Source: JACVRW01 sp963826165
GTDB taxonomy: Bacteria > Actinomycetota > Thermoleophilia > Solirubrobacterales > Thermoleophilaceae
DNA length: 64,000 nt
NCBI GenBank assembly: GCA_963826165.1
Contig: CAWGWC010000017.1
Location: 124,001 to 188,000 of the forward strand
Direction: 5' to 3'
Shown: piece by piece, positions 41,975-50,486 of the stretch
How positions within the stretch are numbered: position 1 is the first letter of the stretch
Layout of the letters: each line of letters begins with the position of its first letter
Program-made: the position numbers and the translations under genes
The notes under the pieces: generated by a model
Databases searched by the model: none
What the model was told of the DNA's origin: nothing
The model's input: only the letters and a program-made list of their open reading frames with translations

Positions 41975-43258
41975 CTACCTGGTCGGGTTCTCCGAGGACG
42001 GTACTAACCCACACCAGTCCCGGATAAAGATCCCCAACACCTGAGCCGTCTCCACCACGGAGGGGAGGTGCACGCGCTCGTCCACCCCGTGCACTCCCTC
42101 GGCGCGGGGACCGAAGCAGAGCGCCGGGGTGTCTCCGTACAGCACGAACTGGCGCGCGTCGGTGGTCGCGGTGGAGGCGAAGAACGGCACGGTGGAGCCG
42201 GCGACGCGGCTGGCCGCCCGGCCGAACGCCTCGCCGAGCGGAGCGTCGGGCTCGAGCGTGTACCCCTCGCAGGCGAACCCGTCGTAGAGCACCTCCACCT
42301 CGAAGCCCGCGAGCGCCGGGTCCGACTCGGCCACCGCGGTCACCGTCTCCTGCACCCGGTGCTTGAGGTTGTCCACGCCCTCACCCGGGAAGTGCGCGAG
42401 CCGGCACCGGGTGATGCTCTCGCCGGCCACCGTGGACGGCCAGTCGCCGCCCCGGATCTCGCCCACGTTGAGGTTGATGGGGTGGTCGTACACGTCGTAG
42501 GGGGCGGGGGGGTCCACGTTCAGCTCCGCCTCGAGCTCACGCAGAGCGGCGACGATCGGGAACGTGGCCTCGATGGCATTCTGTCCCTCGGGGGCATCGC
42601 CGGCGTGGGCCGGCCTCCCGGCCACGCGCACGGCGAACCACAGCACGCCGACCTGGGAGTACTGGATGCCCATATTGGTGGGCTCGGTCACGATCGCCGC
42701 GTCGCCCGTGCGCCCCGCGAGCACGCAGGTGAGAGCGCCGTTGCCGCTGCACTCCTCCTCGACCACCGACTGCAGATCCACGCGGGCGCGCGGGGCCAGA
42801 CCAAGTGCCTGGAGGCCGCGCACCGCCCCGGCGATGGCGGCCAGGCCCGCCTTCATGTCGCCCGCGCCCCGGCCGTACAGCCAGTCGCCGTCGCGCCGCG
42901 CGACGAACGGTGGCGACGCCCACATGGACTCGGGAGCAGGGCTGACCACGTCGATGTGCCCGTTGAGCACCAGCGAGCGGCCGTCCACCGGCTCGGCGGG
43001 CGTCCACTCTGCCACCACGTTGGCCTTGCCGGCCACGTCCCAGCTGAACGGCGACGCCCCGGGATGCGAGCGCAGAGCGTCGGCATCCAGCGGCAGCTCG
43101 ACCGGCTCGAGGCCCAGCTGCGTGAACGCGTCGCGCATCACGGCCTGGCCGGCGGCCTCTTGACCCAGCAGAGTGGGCGCTTCCACCAGGCGCACGAGCA
43201 GCTCCTCCATCCACGTGGCCTCGGCGGCGATCGCGCCGAGGATCTCCTCGTCGGTCAC
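41975..43258 (-). CDS. M20-family amidohydrolase/peptidase (ArgE/DapE-like)
   Basis: 427 residues. Zinc ligands are visible: LNGHIDVVSPAP (His and Asp), GRGAGDMKAGLAAI (bridging Asp), VVEEECSGNGAL (catalytic and ligand Glu) and TEPTNMG. A late His ligand is in GPRAEGVHGVDE. The dimerisation domain includes GRPAHAGDAPEGQNAIE. Members deacylate N-acyl amino acids and related amides. GTG 43258 overlaps the amine oxidase stop (GTGA), so translation is coupled. Confidence 0.88.
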   Translation of the reverse strand: MTDEEILGAIAAEATWMEELLVRLVEAPTLLGQEAAGQAVMRDAFTQLGLEPVELPLDADALRSHPGASPFSWDVAGKANVVAEWTPAEPVDGRSLVLNGHIDVVSPAPESMWASPPFVARRDGDWLYGRGAGDMKAGLAAIAGAVRGLQALGLAPRARVDLQSVVEEECSGNGALTCVLAGRTGDAAIVTEPTNMGIQYSQVGVLWFAVRVAGRPAHAGDAPEGQNAIEATFPIVAALRELEAELNVDPPAPYDVYDHPINLNVGEIRGGDWPSTVAGESITRCRLAHFPGEGVDNLKHRVQETVTAVAESDPALAGFEVEVLYDGFACEGYTLEPDAPLGEAFGRAASRVAGSTVPFFASTATTDARQFVLYGDTPALCFGPRAEGVHGVDERVHLPSVVETAQVLGIFIRDWCGLVPSSENPTR

Positions 43259-45117
43259 GCAGGCACGTCGAGCGCCGGGTTGCGGTCGAAGAAGCCGACC
43301 GGCTTGAGCCAGAACGACACGGTGTCGACCGCCATCACCGGCCACTCCTCCGGGCGGGTCACGTGATGGATCCCGAACACGTACCAGAGCACCACGTCGG
43401 TGTTCTCGATGGAGCGGTTGGCCTCGGTCCACGCGGGCAGCCCGGCGTCGTCGGCGCTCTGCACGGGAAACTCGCCACACGGCCAGCGCTCGTCCTCGGC
43501 GTAGGGCGTGACCCACAGGCTGTGGCCGATCGCCTGCGCGCGACGGAACACCGGTGACGAGGGATCGAGCATGGGAGGGAAGGCACCGCCGGGCACCAGC
43601 TTGTAGCCCACCGGCGTGCCGAGACCGTTGCGCGCGCCCTCGTTCACGACCTTCCAGGCCCGTTGTGTGCCCCAGTCGTAGTCCTGCTTGCCCTCCTCCT
43701 CGGTGCGCAGCGGGGTGCTGTTCTGGACGAGGGCGAGGCCGTCCGGGTTGCCGGGCCCGATCGGCAGCGCCTCCGATTCGGTCATGTGAACGGTGTTGTG
43801 CTCGCCGTCGACGTCGAGATCGAGCCGGGCGACGATGAAGTGCTGGTGAAACGGCGCGTAGGTGCGCTCATCCACGAGCGTGCCGTAGGGCGGCTGCTCT
43901 CCTTCGGGGAAGTGCGTGGTGACCATGATCCCGGTGGCGCGCACCTCGCATTCGATGTTCCCGTCCTGGTAGAAGCGCCAGTAGACGAGGTACTCGTAGT
44001 TGGCCACGGTGGCGTGGAAGGACACGACCAGCCGCCGCGAGCGCCGCACCTCCGTCCCCGCCACCGGGTCCACGTGCTTCCACAGGACCGCGTCGTCTTC
44101 CTCATGGATGCAGATGGCGTTCCTGACCTCCCGCGGTTCGCCGTGGGCGTCGTGGACCACCGCGTCGAGGTAGGCGATCTCCCCGAGGCAGTCGCACCCC
44201 AGCTCCAGTGAGGTGGTCATGAAGCCGAGGCCCCACTCCCCGATGTCGAAGGCCGTGCGTGCCTTGTGGTCGTTTCCGGGGTCGCGGTAGGGCACGACCA
44301 TCTCTGCAAAGGACATCCGGTGGGCCACCGGGCGCACGCGGCCACCGTCCTCGTAGCCGAGTCCGTGGATCACGAGCCCCTCGCGGGGGTTGAAGCCGAG
44401 CCGCATGGACCACTTCTGCCAGCGCAGGAGGTTGCCGTCGAGATTGAAGGACACGCCCTCCGGCTGGCTGATCTCGAGCGGCTTGATGTCGTCGCGCTGG
44501 CGCTGGCCGCGTACGAGCCGCGGCACGTACTCGCCCATGGTCCTCGGCCGGTCGACCGACGACTGGTCGTCCACCTCGAGCAGCTCCATCGTGTTCATGT
44601 CGACGATGAAGTGCAGGCCGCTCAGCGGATTGGCGTACGGGTTCGACCCCTCGGAGTTGTGGACCCAGACGTCGGTCCAGCCGACCCGGCGGTCGCGGTA
44701 CTTCTCCGGCACGAGCAGGCCGCCGTAGGCCCAGGTGTCGAAGAGCACGCGATCGATGTCGTCGATGCCGTGCCGCTCGAGAGCCTCCCGAACCTTCGGC
44801 TCCTTGCGCAGCGCTGCGTTGCACTCGTAGAACTCGGTCTCGGTGAAGTTCGCCTGCTCGCCCGGGCGGTGCTCCCACGAGGCGACTCGGTCGTCGCCGA
44901 GCGAGACGATCGCCTTGTAGGTCTGCCCGTCGTCGCGGTTCCAGCAGCTCACGATCGCCTCGCGAGCGACCGCGTCGCCGGAGGCCAGCGCGGCCTTGGC
45001 GGGCTCCTTCAGCTCGATCGTCCCGAAGCGCCAGTTCGTCCCCGCATCGCGCTCGCGCCGCAGGATCGCCACGGCGGCGCGGATCTCTTCGGCGGAGAGC
45101 GGGTCCAGCGGGTGCAT
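43255..45117 (-). CDS. Primary (copper/topaquinone) amine oxidase
   Basis: 620 residues. It converts primary amines to aldehydes, ammonia and hydrogen peroxide. The topaquinone precursor is Tyr374 in TVANYEYLVYW (consensus N-Y-D/E-Y). Copper ligands are His424 and His426 (HQH) and a later His near 584 (GIHHVTRP). The catalytic base is probably Asp291 (FDIGEWGLGF). No signal peptide is seen. It is the first gene of a five-gene minus-strand operon whose last gene is an aldehyde dehydrogenase. The amine substrate is unknown; putrescine- or phenethylamine-type substrates are possible. Confidence 0.92.
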   Translation of the reverse strand: MHPLDPLSAEEIRAAVAILRRERDAGTNWRFGTIELKEPAKAALASGDAVAREAIVSCWNRDDGQTYKAIVSLGDDRVASWEHRPGEQANFTETEFYECNAALRKEPKVREALERHGIDDIDRVLFDTWAYGGLLVPEKYRDRRVGWTDVWVHNSEGSNPYANPLSGLHFIVDMNTMELLEVDDQSSVDRPRTMGEYVPRLVRGQRQRDDIKPLEISQPEGVSFNLDGNLLRWQKWSMRLGFNPREGLVIHGLGYEDGGRVRPVAHRMSFAEMVVPYRDPGNDHKARTAFDIGEWGLGFMTTSLELGCDCLGEIAYLDAVVHDAHGEPREVRNAICIHEEDDAVLWKHVDPVAGTEVRRSRRLVVSFHATVANYEYLVYWRFYQDGNIECEVRATGIMVTTHFPEGEQPPYGTLVDERTYAPFHQHFIVARLDLDVDGEHNTVHMTESEALPIGPGNPDGLALVQNSTPLRTEEEGKQDYDWGTQRAWKVVNEGARNGLGTPVGYKLVPGGAFPPMLDPSSPVFRRAQAIGHSLWVTPYAEDERWPCGEFPVQSADDAGLPAWTEANRSIENTDVVLWYVFGIHHVTRPEEWPVMAVDTVSFWLKPVGFFDRNPALDVPA

Positions 45118-45125
45118 GCCGGCGC

Positions 45126-45144
45126 AGCCTATCCGGCATAGAAT
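45126..45144. promoter_or_regulatory. Back-to-back leaderless promoters
   Basis: The 35-base divergent gap holds TAGGCT on the minus strand (45126-45131, before the amine oxidase ATG) and TAGAAT on the plus strand (45139-45144, eight bases before the ATP-grasp GTG). Each promoter's upstream contacts would fall inside the other gene, so the two polymerases should exclude each other. Confidence 0.6.
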
Positions 45145-45152
45145 CGGCGCCC

Positions 45153-46607
45153 GTGACCACTCTGCGTGGCATCTCGGAGATCCGGGGCTTCTTCCGGACG
45201 AACGAGACGCCGGTCTACTTCGTCTCGCCGACGGCGTTCAATCTGCTCGGCATCGACCGCTGGGTGCGCAACTTCTTCTACGTCAACTACTTCGACTCGT
45301 TCGAGGGCAGCCACCCGCGGGTGATCGTCCCGAGGGACCGGCCCTACGAGGAGTTCGGCTCGATCGAGGAGATCTGCAACTACCTGCTGAGCCACCGCGA
45401 GATGCTCGAGCTGTATCGCTCGCGCGGGCCGGGCGGCAAGGCCGTGTTCGTGTTCTTCGACGAGGAGACCGAGAGGTGCGCGGCCGAGGCCGGCCTCGAG
45501 GTGGCCCTCCCGTCGGCAGAGCTGCGCCACCGGCTCGACTCGAAGATCATGACCACCCGGCTGGGCGACGAGGCCGGCGTGCCGAGTGTGCCCAACGTGC
45601 TCGGGCGCGCGGAGAGCTACCGGGAGCTGCTGGAGCTCGCCGAGTCGGCGGGTCTCGGCGAAGACCTCGTCGTGCAGACGCCGTACGGGGACTCGGGCAA
45701 GACCACGTTCTTCGTCCGCAACGAGGGCGACTGGGACGAGAACGCCGAGGACATGAAGGCCGAGGAGCTGAAGGTGATGCGCCGGATCGATCCGCGCGCC
45801 ATAGCCGTGGAGGCGTGCCTGACCCGGCACGGCACCGTGGTCGGCCCGGTGATGACCGACCTGACCGGCTATCCCGAGCTCACGCCCTACCGCGGCGGCT
45901 GGTGCGGCAACGACATCTACCCCGAGGCCCTGTCGGCCGAGCATCGGGCGAACGCGCGCGAGCTCACCCGCAAGCTCGGTGACCGGCTCGCCCAGGAGGG
46001 CTACCGCGGCCTGCTCGAGGTGGACTACCTCGTGGACGCCGACAGCGGCGACATGTTCCTGGGCGAGCTCAACCCGCGGATCAGCGGCATCAGCTCGATG
46101 ACCAACGTCAGCGCCAGCGCCTACGCCGACGTGCCGCTGTTTCTCTTTCACCTGCTCGAGTATCTGGACGTGGACTACGAGATCGACGTGGAGGACATCA
46201 ACCGGCGCTGGTCAGGCCACGACGCCACCGACGTATGGAGCCAGATCGTGCTCAAGCAGCCCGAGGACCGGGTCGAGCTGCTCACCGCCACGCCGGCCAC
46301 CGGCATCTGGCGGCTGGAGGGCGTGAACGGGATCAGCTTCAGCCGCTGGGGCAACGACTGGCACAGCCTGCAGGACGACAGCGAGGGCTTCTACCTGAGG
46401 GTGCTGGGGCCCGGCGACTATCTCTACAAGGGAGCCGACCTCGGCATCCTGGTCACGCGCGGGCGCCTGCAGACGGGCGAGAACGAGCTCACCGGACGCT
46501 GTCGCCACTGGATCCAGGGCATCCATTCCCAGTTCGCCGGCACGCCGGTGGACGCGAGCGCCGACCCGCCGCCGCGCCAGGACGCCCTGGCCTTCAAGCT
46601 CAGCTGA
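45153..46607 (+). CDS. ATP-grasp ligase, unknown substrate
   Basis: 484 residues. The ATP-grasp core runs from ~residue 120: LDSKIMTTRLGDEAGVPSVPNV, LVVQTPYGDSGKTTFFV and YRGLLEVDYLVDADSGDMFLGELNPRISG, where the last Glu and Asn are the metal ligands. The N-terminal ~110 residues form the preATP fold. The C-terminal ~120 residues have no match that I recognise. It is divergent from the copper amine oxidase with intermeshed promoters, so joining an amine to a carboxylic acid is a reasonable guess. Confidence 0.8.
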   Translation: MTTLRGISEIRGFFRTNETPVYFVSPTAFNLLGIDRWVRNFFYVNYFDSFEGSHPRVIVPRDRPYEEFGSIEEICNYLLSHREMLELYRSRGPGGKAVFVFFDEETERCAAEAGLEVALPSAELRHRLDSKIMTTRLGDEAGVPSVPNVLGRAESYRELLELAESAGLGEDLVVQTPYGDSGKTTFFVRNEGDWDENAEDMKAEELKVMRRIDPRAIAVEACLTRHGTVVGPVMTDLTGYPELTPYRGGWCGNDIYPEALSAEHRANARELTRKLGDRLAQEGYRGLLEVDYLVDADSGDMFLGELNPRISGISSMTNVSASAYADVPLFLFHLLEYLDVDYEIDVEDINRRWSGHDATDVWSQIVLKQPEDRVELLTATPATGIWRLEGVNGISFSRWGNDWHSLQDDSEGFYLRVLGPGDYLYKGADLGILVTRGRLQTGENELTGRCRHWIQGIHSQFAGTPVDASADPPPRQDALAFKLS

Positions 46608-47556
46608 CGAGGAAGCGCTCGAGCTCGGCTCTCGAGGGGAGGGCTCCCATGGCGCCGAGCTCGGTGCAGGCGATCGCCCCGGCCGCCGTTCCCCAGCGGA
46701 CGGCCCGGTGGACCGCGGTCTCGTCCTCGGGCCAGCCCGGACTCTCAGACAGCACGGTGAGGGTGGCCGCGAGGAAGGCGTCGCCGGCGCCGGTGGCGTC
46801 CACCACGCGTTCCACCCGAAACGGATCGGCGTGGCCCTGGAACGACCGGGTGGCGTAGAAGGCCCCGTCGTCTCCCATGCTGACCAGGACCAGCGTCGCG
46901 CCCCGGCCCAGCAGGGCCTCCGCCGCCTCCGCCGGGTTCTCGGTTCCCAGCACCGCCACCAGCTCGTCCTCGCTCAGCTTGACGATGGTCGAGACGTCGA
47001 GCATGGGCTCGACCGCGGCGCGGAAGGCCTCGAGGTCGTCCCAGAGGTGCAGGCGCAGGTTCACGTCGAAGGCCACAGCCACGCCGAGCTCGTTGGCGAG
47101 GCTCGCGAAGCGGTGGGTGGCCGAGCGCACCGGGTCCTTGAGCAGCGGGATGCTCCCGAAGTTCGCGAACGACGCTCCTTCCAGGCACTCCACCGTGATG
47201 TCCTCCGGGGCCAGGAGCTCATCTGCGGCCGGGTTCGAGCGATAGAAGGTGAACTCGCGGTCGCCGTCCTCCGATACCTCGACGAAGGCGAGCGTGGTGC
47301 GCGTGGGCGGCGACTCGCGCAGCACCGCGGTGGTGTCCACACCCGAGGAGTCGAGCGCCCGCAGGATGAACTCGCCGAAGAGATCGTCGCCGAGCCGGCC
47401 GACGAAGGCCGCCTGCGCGCCCAGCCTCGCGGCGGCAACCGCGACGTTCGCCGGCGCCCCGCCGGGGCGGGCGATCATGGGCAGCTCCACGTCCTCCGAG
47501 GACGGCGCGCGGTAGACGTCAGCCACGACCTCGCCCAGCGTCACGATCTTCCCCAC
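46600..47556 (-). CDS. PfkB-family carbohydrate kinase (fructokinase-like)
   Basis: 318 residues of the ribokinase family. Signature 1 is GGAPANVAVAAARLG and signature 2 is DATGAGDAFLAATL with the catalytic Asp. The VTLGEVVADVY opening and ENPAEAAEALL region resemble fructokinases. GTG at 47556 starts the first strand; the open frame beyond it is intergenic. It overlaps the convergent ATP-grasp gene by eight bases. It probably phosphorylates a ketohexose. Confidence 0.85.
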   Translation of the reverse strand: MGKIVTLGEVVADVYRAPSSEDVELPMIARPGGAPANVAVAAARLGAQAAFVGRLGDDLFGEFILRALDSSGVDTTAVLRESPPTRTTLAFVEVSEDGDREFTFYRSNPAADELLAPEDITVECLEGASFANFGSIPLLKDPVRSATHRFASLANELGVAVAFDVNLRLHLWDDLEAFRAAVEPMLDVSTIVKLSEDELVAVLGTENPAEAAEALLGRGATLVLVSMGDDGAFYATRSFQGHADPFRVERVVDATGAGDAFLAATLTVLSESPGWPEDETAVHRAVRWGTAAGAIACTELGAMGALPSRAELERFLVS

Positions 47557-47651
47557 AGCGGGCCGAACCCTCGCAGAACACCGGAATCCGAGCCGTCTGA
47601 CGCTTTTCGATACGGATGTGTTGCGATTCTGCGCGAGGTGTGCTTTCATAC

Positions 47652-47679
47652 CAATACGCAACGGTCTCGTAACGTATTG
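47652..47679. promoter_or_regulatory. TetR-type operator before the efflux operon
   Basis: CAATACG and CGTATTG form seven-base inverted arms separated by 14 bases. They lie just downstream of a TTGCGA/TTTCAT promoter-like pair (47621 and ~47644) and upstream of the AGGGAG ribosome-binding site. The TetR gene is second in this operon, so autoregulation is expected. Confidence 0.6.
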
Positions 47680-47692
47680 AAGGGAGCGCACA

Positions 47693-49255
47693 ATGGCACC
47701 GGTAACTGGCAGGACCTACGACCTCAGGTGGTGGACGCTCGTCGTCCTATCCGTCTCCCTGCTGGTCATCTCGCTCGACAACACGATTCTCAACGTGGCC
47801 CTGCCGACGATCCAGAACGAGCTGGATGCATCGAGCAGCGAGCTCCAGTGGATCGTCGACTCCTACACGCTGGTCTTCGCCGGGCTGCTGCTGACCATGG
47901 GCAGCCTCGGCGACCGCTTCGGCCGTCGCCGTGCGCTCGTGAGCGGCCTGGTGCTGTTCGGAGCGGGATCGCTGCTGTCCGCATTGGCCACGGGGGCGGA
48001 CATGCTGATCGCCAGCCGGGCCTTCATGGGCCTGGGCGGCGCGCTCATCATGCCGTCGACACTCTCCATCCTCACCAATGTCTTCCCGGCCGAGGAGCGG
48101 CCGAAGGCGATCGGGATCTGGGCCGCGGTGGCCGGGCTGGGAATCGCGGTGGGCCCGGTGGCCGGCGGTTGGCTCATCGAGCAGTTCGACTGGACCTGGG
48201 TGTTCCTCGTCAACCTGCCGATCGTGGCCCTGGCTCTGCTGGCGTCCCCGTGGCTCGTGCCCGAGTCGCGCGACCCGGAGCAGTCGCGGCTCGATCCGCT
48301 GGGCGCGCTCCTGTCGACGGTCGGGCTGGGCGTGCTCACCTGGGCGATCATCGAAGCGGGCGGCGAGCGCGGCTGGACTGACACCGTCACGCTCGGCGCG
48401 TTCGGCGTGGCCGTGGCCACCCTCGCGGCGTTCGTCGTGTGGGAGCTGCGCAGCTCGTCGCCGATGCTCGACGTGCGGCTGTTCAGGGTCAGGCGCTTCA
48501 CCGGGGCCAGCGTGTCGATCGCGCTCGTGTTCTTCTCTCTGTTCGGGGCGATCTTCTTCCTCACCATGTACCTGCAGGAGGTGAAGGACTACAGCCCGCT
48601 GGCCGCGGGGCTGCGTGTCATGCCGGTGGCGATCGGGCTGGTCCTGGGCGGGCCGCTCTCCGCCAAGCTGGCGGAACGGATCGGCACCCGTGTGGTGGTC
48701 GCCACCGGACTGACGATCGTCGCGGCGTCCATGCTGCTGCTGTCGGGTGCGGACGCCGGAACGAGCTACGAGCTCATCGGCGGGTCGATGGTCCTGATGG
48801 GCCTCGGCATGGGCACCACCATGGCGCCGGCCACGGAATCGATCATGAGCTCGCTGCCGCTCGCGCACGCGGGAGTCGGCTCCGCCATGAACGACACGGT
48901 TCGGATGGTGGGTGGCACACTCGGCGTGGCCATTCTCGGGAGCCTCCTGTCGAGTGGCTACGGTGCCGACATGGAGACGAGTGCGCAGGCCCTGCCGCCA
49001 CAGGCCGGCGAGGCCGCAGAGGGCTCGATCGGTGGAGCCACCGCCGTGGCCGAGCGCATCGGCGGCGACGCCGGCGCGGCCCTGAGCCGCGCAGCCGAGA
49101 CCGCCTTCAGCTCGGCCATGGGCTCCACGCTGATCGTGGCCGCCGGGGTCGCGCTGGCCGGAGCCGCAGTGGCCCTGACCGTGCTGCCGGGCCGCGAGCG
49201 CGAGCGGGCCGAGAAGGCCGGCGTGGCGGCGGAGGCCGCCGCGGCAGCCGCATGA
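47693..49255 (+). CDS. MFS drug-efflux transporter, DHA2/EmrB-QacA type
   Basis: 520 residues with fourteen predicted helices. The DHA2 hallmarks are LDNTILNVALPTIQNEL in helix 1, GDRFGRRRALVSG after helix 2, and IWAAVAGLGIAVGPVAGGWL (antiporter motif C) in helix 5. Drugs or toxic metabolites are pumped out against protons. It has a ribosome-binding site and a TetR-type operator. It is coupled to the tetR gene by an ATGA overlap at 49252. Confidence 0.9.
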   Translation: MAPVTGRTYDLRWWTLVVLSVSLLVISLDNTILNVALPTIQNELDASSSELQWIVDSYTLVFAGLLLTMGSLGDRFGRRRALVSGLVLFGAGSLLSALATGADMLIASRAFMGLGGALIMPSTLSILTNVFPAEERPKAIGIWAAVAGLGIAVGPVAGGWLIEQFDWTWVFLVNLPIVALALLASPWLVPESRDPEQSRLDPLGALLSTVGLGVLTWAIIEAGGERGWTDTVTLGAFGVAVATLAAFVVWELRSSSPMLDVRLFRVRRFTGASVSIALVFFSLFGAIFFLTMYLQEVKDYSPLAAGLRVMPVAIGLVLGGPLSAKLAERIGTRVVVATGLTIVAASMLLLSGADAGTSYELIGGSMVLMGLGMGTTMAPATESIMSSLPLAHAGVGSAMNDTVRMVGGTLGVAILGSLLSSGYGADMETSAQALPPQAGEAAEGSIGGATAVAERIGGDAGAALSRAAETAFSSAMGSTLIVAAGVALAGAAVALTVLPGRERERAEKAGVAAEAAAAAA

Positions 49256-49881
49256 GCGCGAAGCGCGCTGATGCCGCAACCGGGGCCGGCGCCGACGAGG
49301 CGCCGGCCCCGGCTCGCGGCCGCCCGCGCAGCGCCGAGGCGCACCAGGCGATTCTCGACGCAACCCTCACCGTGCTCGACGAGATCGGTTACGGCGCCCT
49401 CACCATCGAGGGCGTCGCGGCGCGCGCCGGAGTGGGCAAGACCACCATCTACAGGCGCTGGCCGTCGAAGCTGGAGCTGGCCGTCGACGCCGTCGCGGAG
49501 ATGCGGCCTGTGTTCCCGCCCGAGGACACCGGCTCGCTGGAGGGAGACTTCGCGGCCGTCCAGCGCAACCAGATAGCCCGAGTGGCGGCCGGCCCCGTCC
49601 CGCGGATCCTGCCTCGCATGCTCGCCGAGTCGATGGGCGACACCGATCTCCACCGAGCCATCCGACGAGAGTTGATCGACCCGATACGCGCCGTGATAGC
49701 CGAGGTCCTGCAGCGCGGGGTGGAGCGCGGAGAGCTGCGACCCGACCTCGACCTCGAGCTGGCCACGGACATGGTCCACGGAACGGTCGTCTACCGGATC
49801 CTGCTCTCCCAGGGCGACCTGGCGGGGGCCCTCACGGCGGCGCCACGGATACTTGATCTCATGCGCGTGAAGTCCGGCTAG
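49252..49881 (+). CDS. TetR-family regulator
   Basis: 209 residues. The helix-turn-helix is typical: ILDATLTVLDEIGYGALTIEGVAARAGVGKTTIYRRWPSK. A TetR_C-like ligand domain follows (residues ~95-205). A low-complexity Ala-rich N-terminal extension of ~22 residues precedes the domain. It probably represses the efflux gene upstream through the CAATACG palindrome. The ligand is unknown. Confidence 0.9.
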   Translation: MSAKRADAATGAGADEAPAPARGRPRSAEAHQAILDATLTVLDEIGYGALTIEGVAARAGVGKTTIYRRWPSKLELAVDAVAEMRPVFPPEDTGSLEGDFAAVQRNQIARVAAGPVPRILPRMLAESMGDTDLHRAIRRELIDPIRAVIAEVLQRGVERGELRPDLDLELATDMVHGTVVYRILLSQGDLAGALTAAPRILDLMRVKSG

Positions 49882-49898
49882 GATTTGTTGTCGATCGC

Positions 49899-49969
49899 GC
49901 GGGCGTGGTGTAACGGCTGCACAAGGCCCTTCCAAGGCCTTAGTACGAGTTCGAGTCTCGTCGCCCGCT
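49899..49969 (+). tRNA. tRNA-Gly (TCC)
   Basis: 71-nt cloverleaf. The acceptor GCGGGCG pairs perfectly with CGCCCGC. Anticodon stem AGGCC/GGCCT encloses CTTCCAA, giving anticodon UCC. The T arm is CGAGTTCGAGTCTCG, and U73 fits glycine. CCA is not encoded. The next base, 49970, is the stop codon of the convergent HNH gene. Confidence 0.95.
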
Positions 49970-50434
49970 CTAGTCGGCCTCGATCCTCAAGGCGGCCATC
50001 GTGGCCCGAAGTGACCCACGGCGACGGGCTGTCCGGCGTCTGTGGCAGTTCGCGCAGACAACCACGCACTTGGAGATCTCGGCCAGGATGGTTTCCCAGC
50101 GCCGGTATGAGAGGGCCTCACCGATCGCGAACGTCTTGTCTCTCTGATGGTCGAAATCCAGTACCACGGGGTCCGACTCCCCGCAGTCGCTGCATGGGTG
50201 TGCCTCGAAGTAGTCGAGAAGCCACAGGGTGCGTTCGTGCCGTAGCCGGCGCTTGCTCGCGGCGGCTTGTGCGATGTAGCGAGCTTTGTTCGCCGAGTAG
50301 TGCTCGTGCTTGTAATAGGCCCGGCACGAACGACACATGTTGTCCCGCTGCTTCTTGGCCTTCCGGCGCCAGTTGAAGTCGCCCTCGGGCTTGTCCTTGC
50401 CGCACACTCCGCATCGTCGAAGATGACCTGACAT
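49970..50434 (-). CDS. HNH endonuclease with N-terminal zinc ribbon
   Basis: 154 residues. An N-terminal treble/zinc ribbon uses Cys8, Cys11, Cys34 and Cys37. The HNH domain follows: CSDCGESDPVVLDFDH (Cys81, Cys84, Asp95, His96) and CVVVCANCHRRRT (Cys127, Cys130, His131). Such stand-alone HNH proteins are common in phages and mobile DNA. The stop codon touches the 3' end of tRNA-Gly, and base composition is visibly less GC-rich than its neighbours, both signs of transfer. A perfect LexA-type box overlaps the start codon. Nickase or homing-type cleavage is inferred. Confidence 0.88.
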   Translation of the reverse strand: MSGHLRRCGVCGKDKPEGDFNWRRKAKKQRDNMCRSCRAYYKHEHYSANKARYIAQAAASKRRLRHERTLWLLDYFEAHPCSDCGESDPVVLDFDHQRDKTFAIGEALSYRRWETILAEISKCVVVCANCHRRRTARRRGSLRATMAALRIEAD

Positions 50435-50451
50435 GCGAACACATGTTCGCA
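50434..50451 (-). promoter_or_regulatory. LexA SOS box at the HNH start
   Basis: TGCGAAC-ACAT-GTTCGCA is a perfect 7+4+7 palindrome. It contains CGAAC-N4-GTTCG, the established SOS box of mycobacteria and other actinobacteria. It ends on the first base of the HNH ATG, where it would block any promoter for a leaderless transcript. Confidence 0.75.
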
Positions 50452-50486
50452 GTGATGCCGGACGGAACCGCGGCGTTCTCGCCGCC

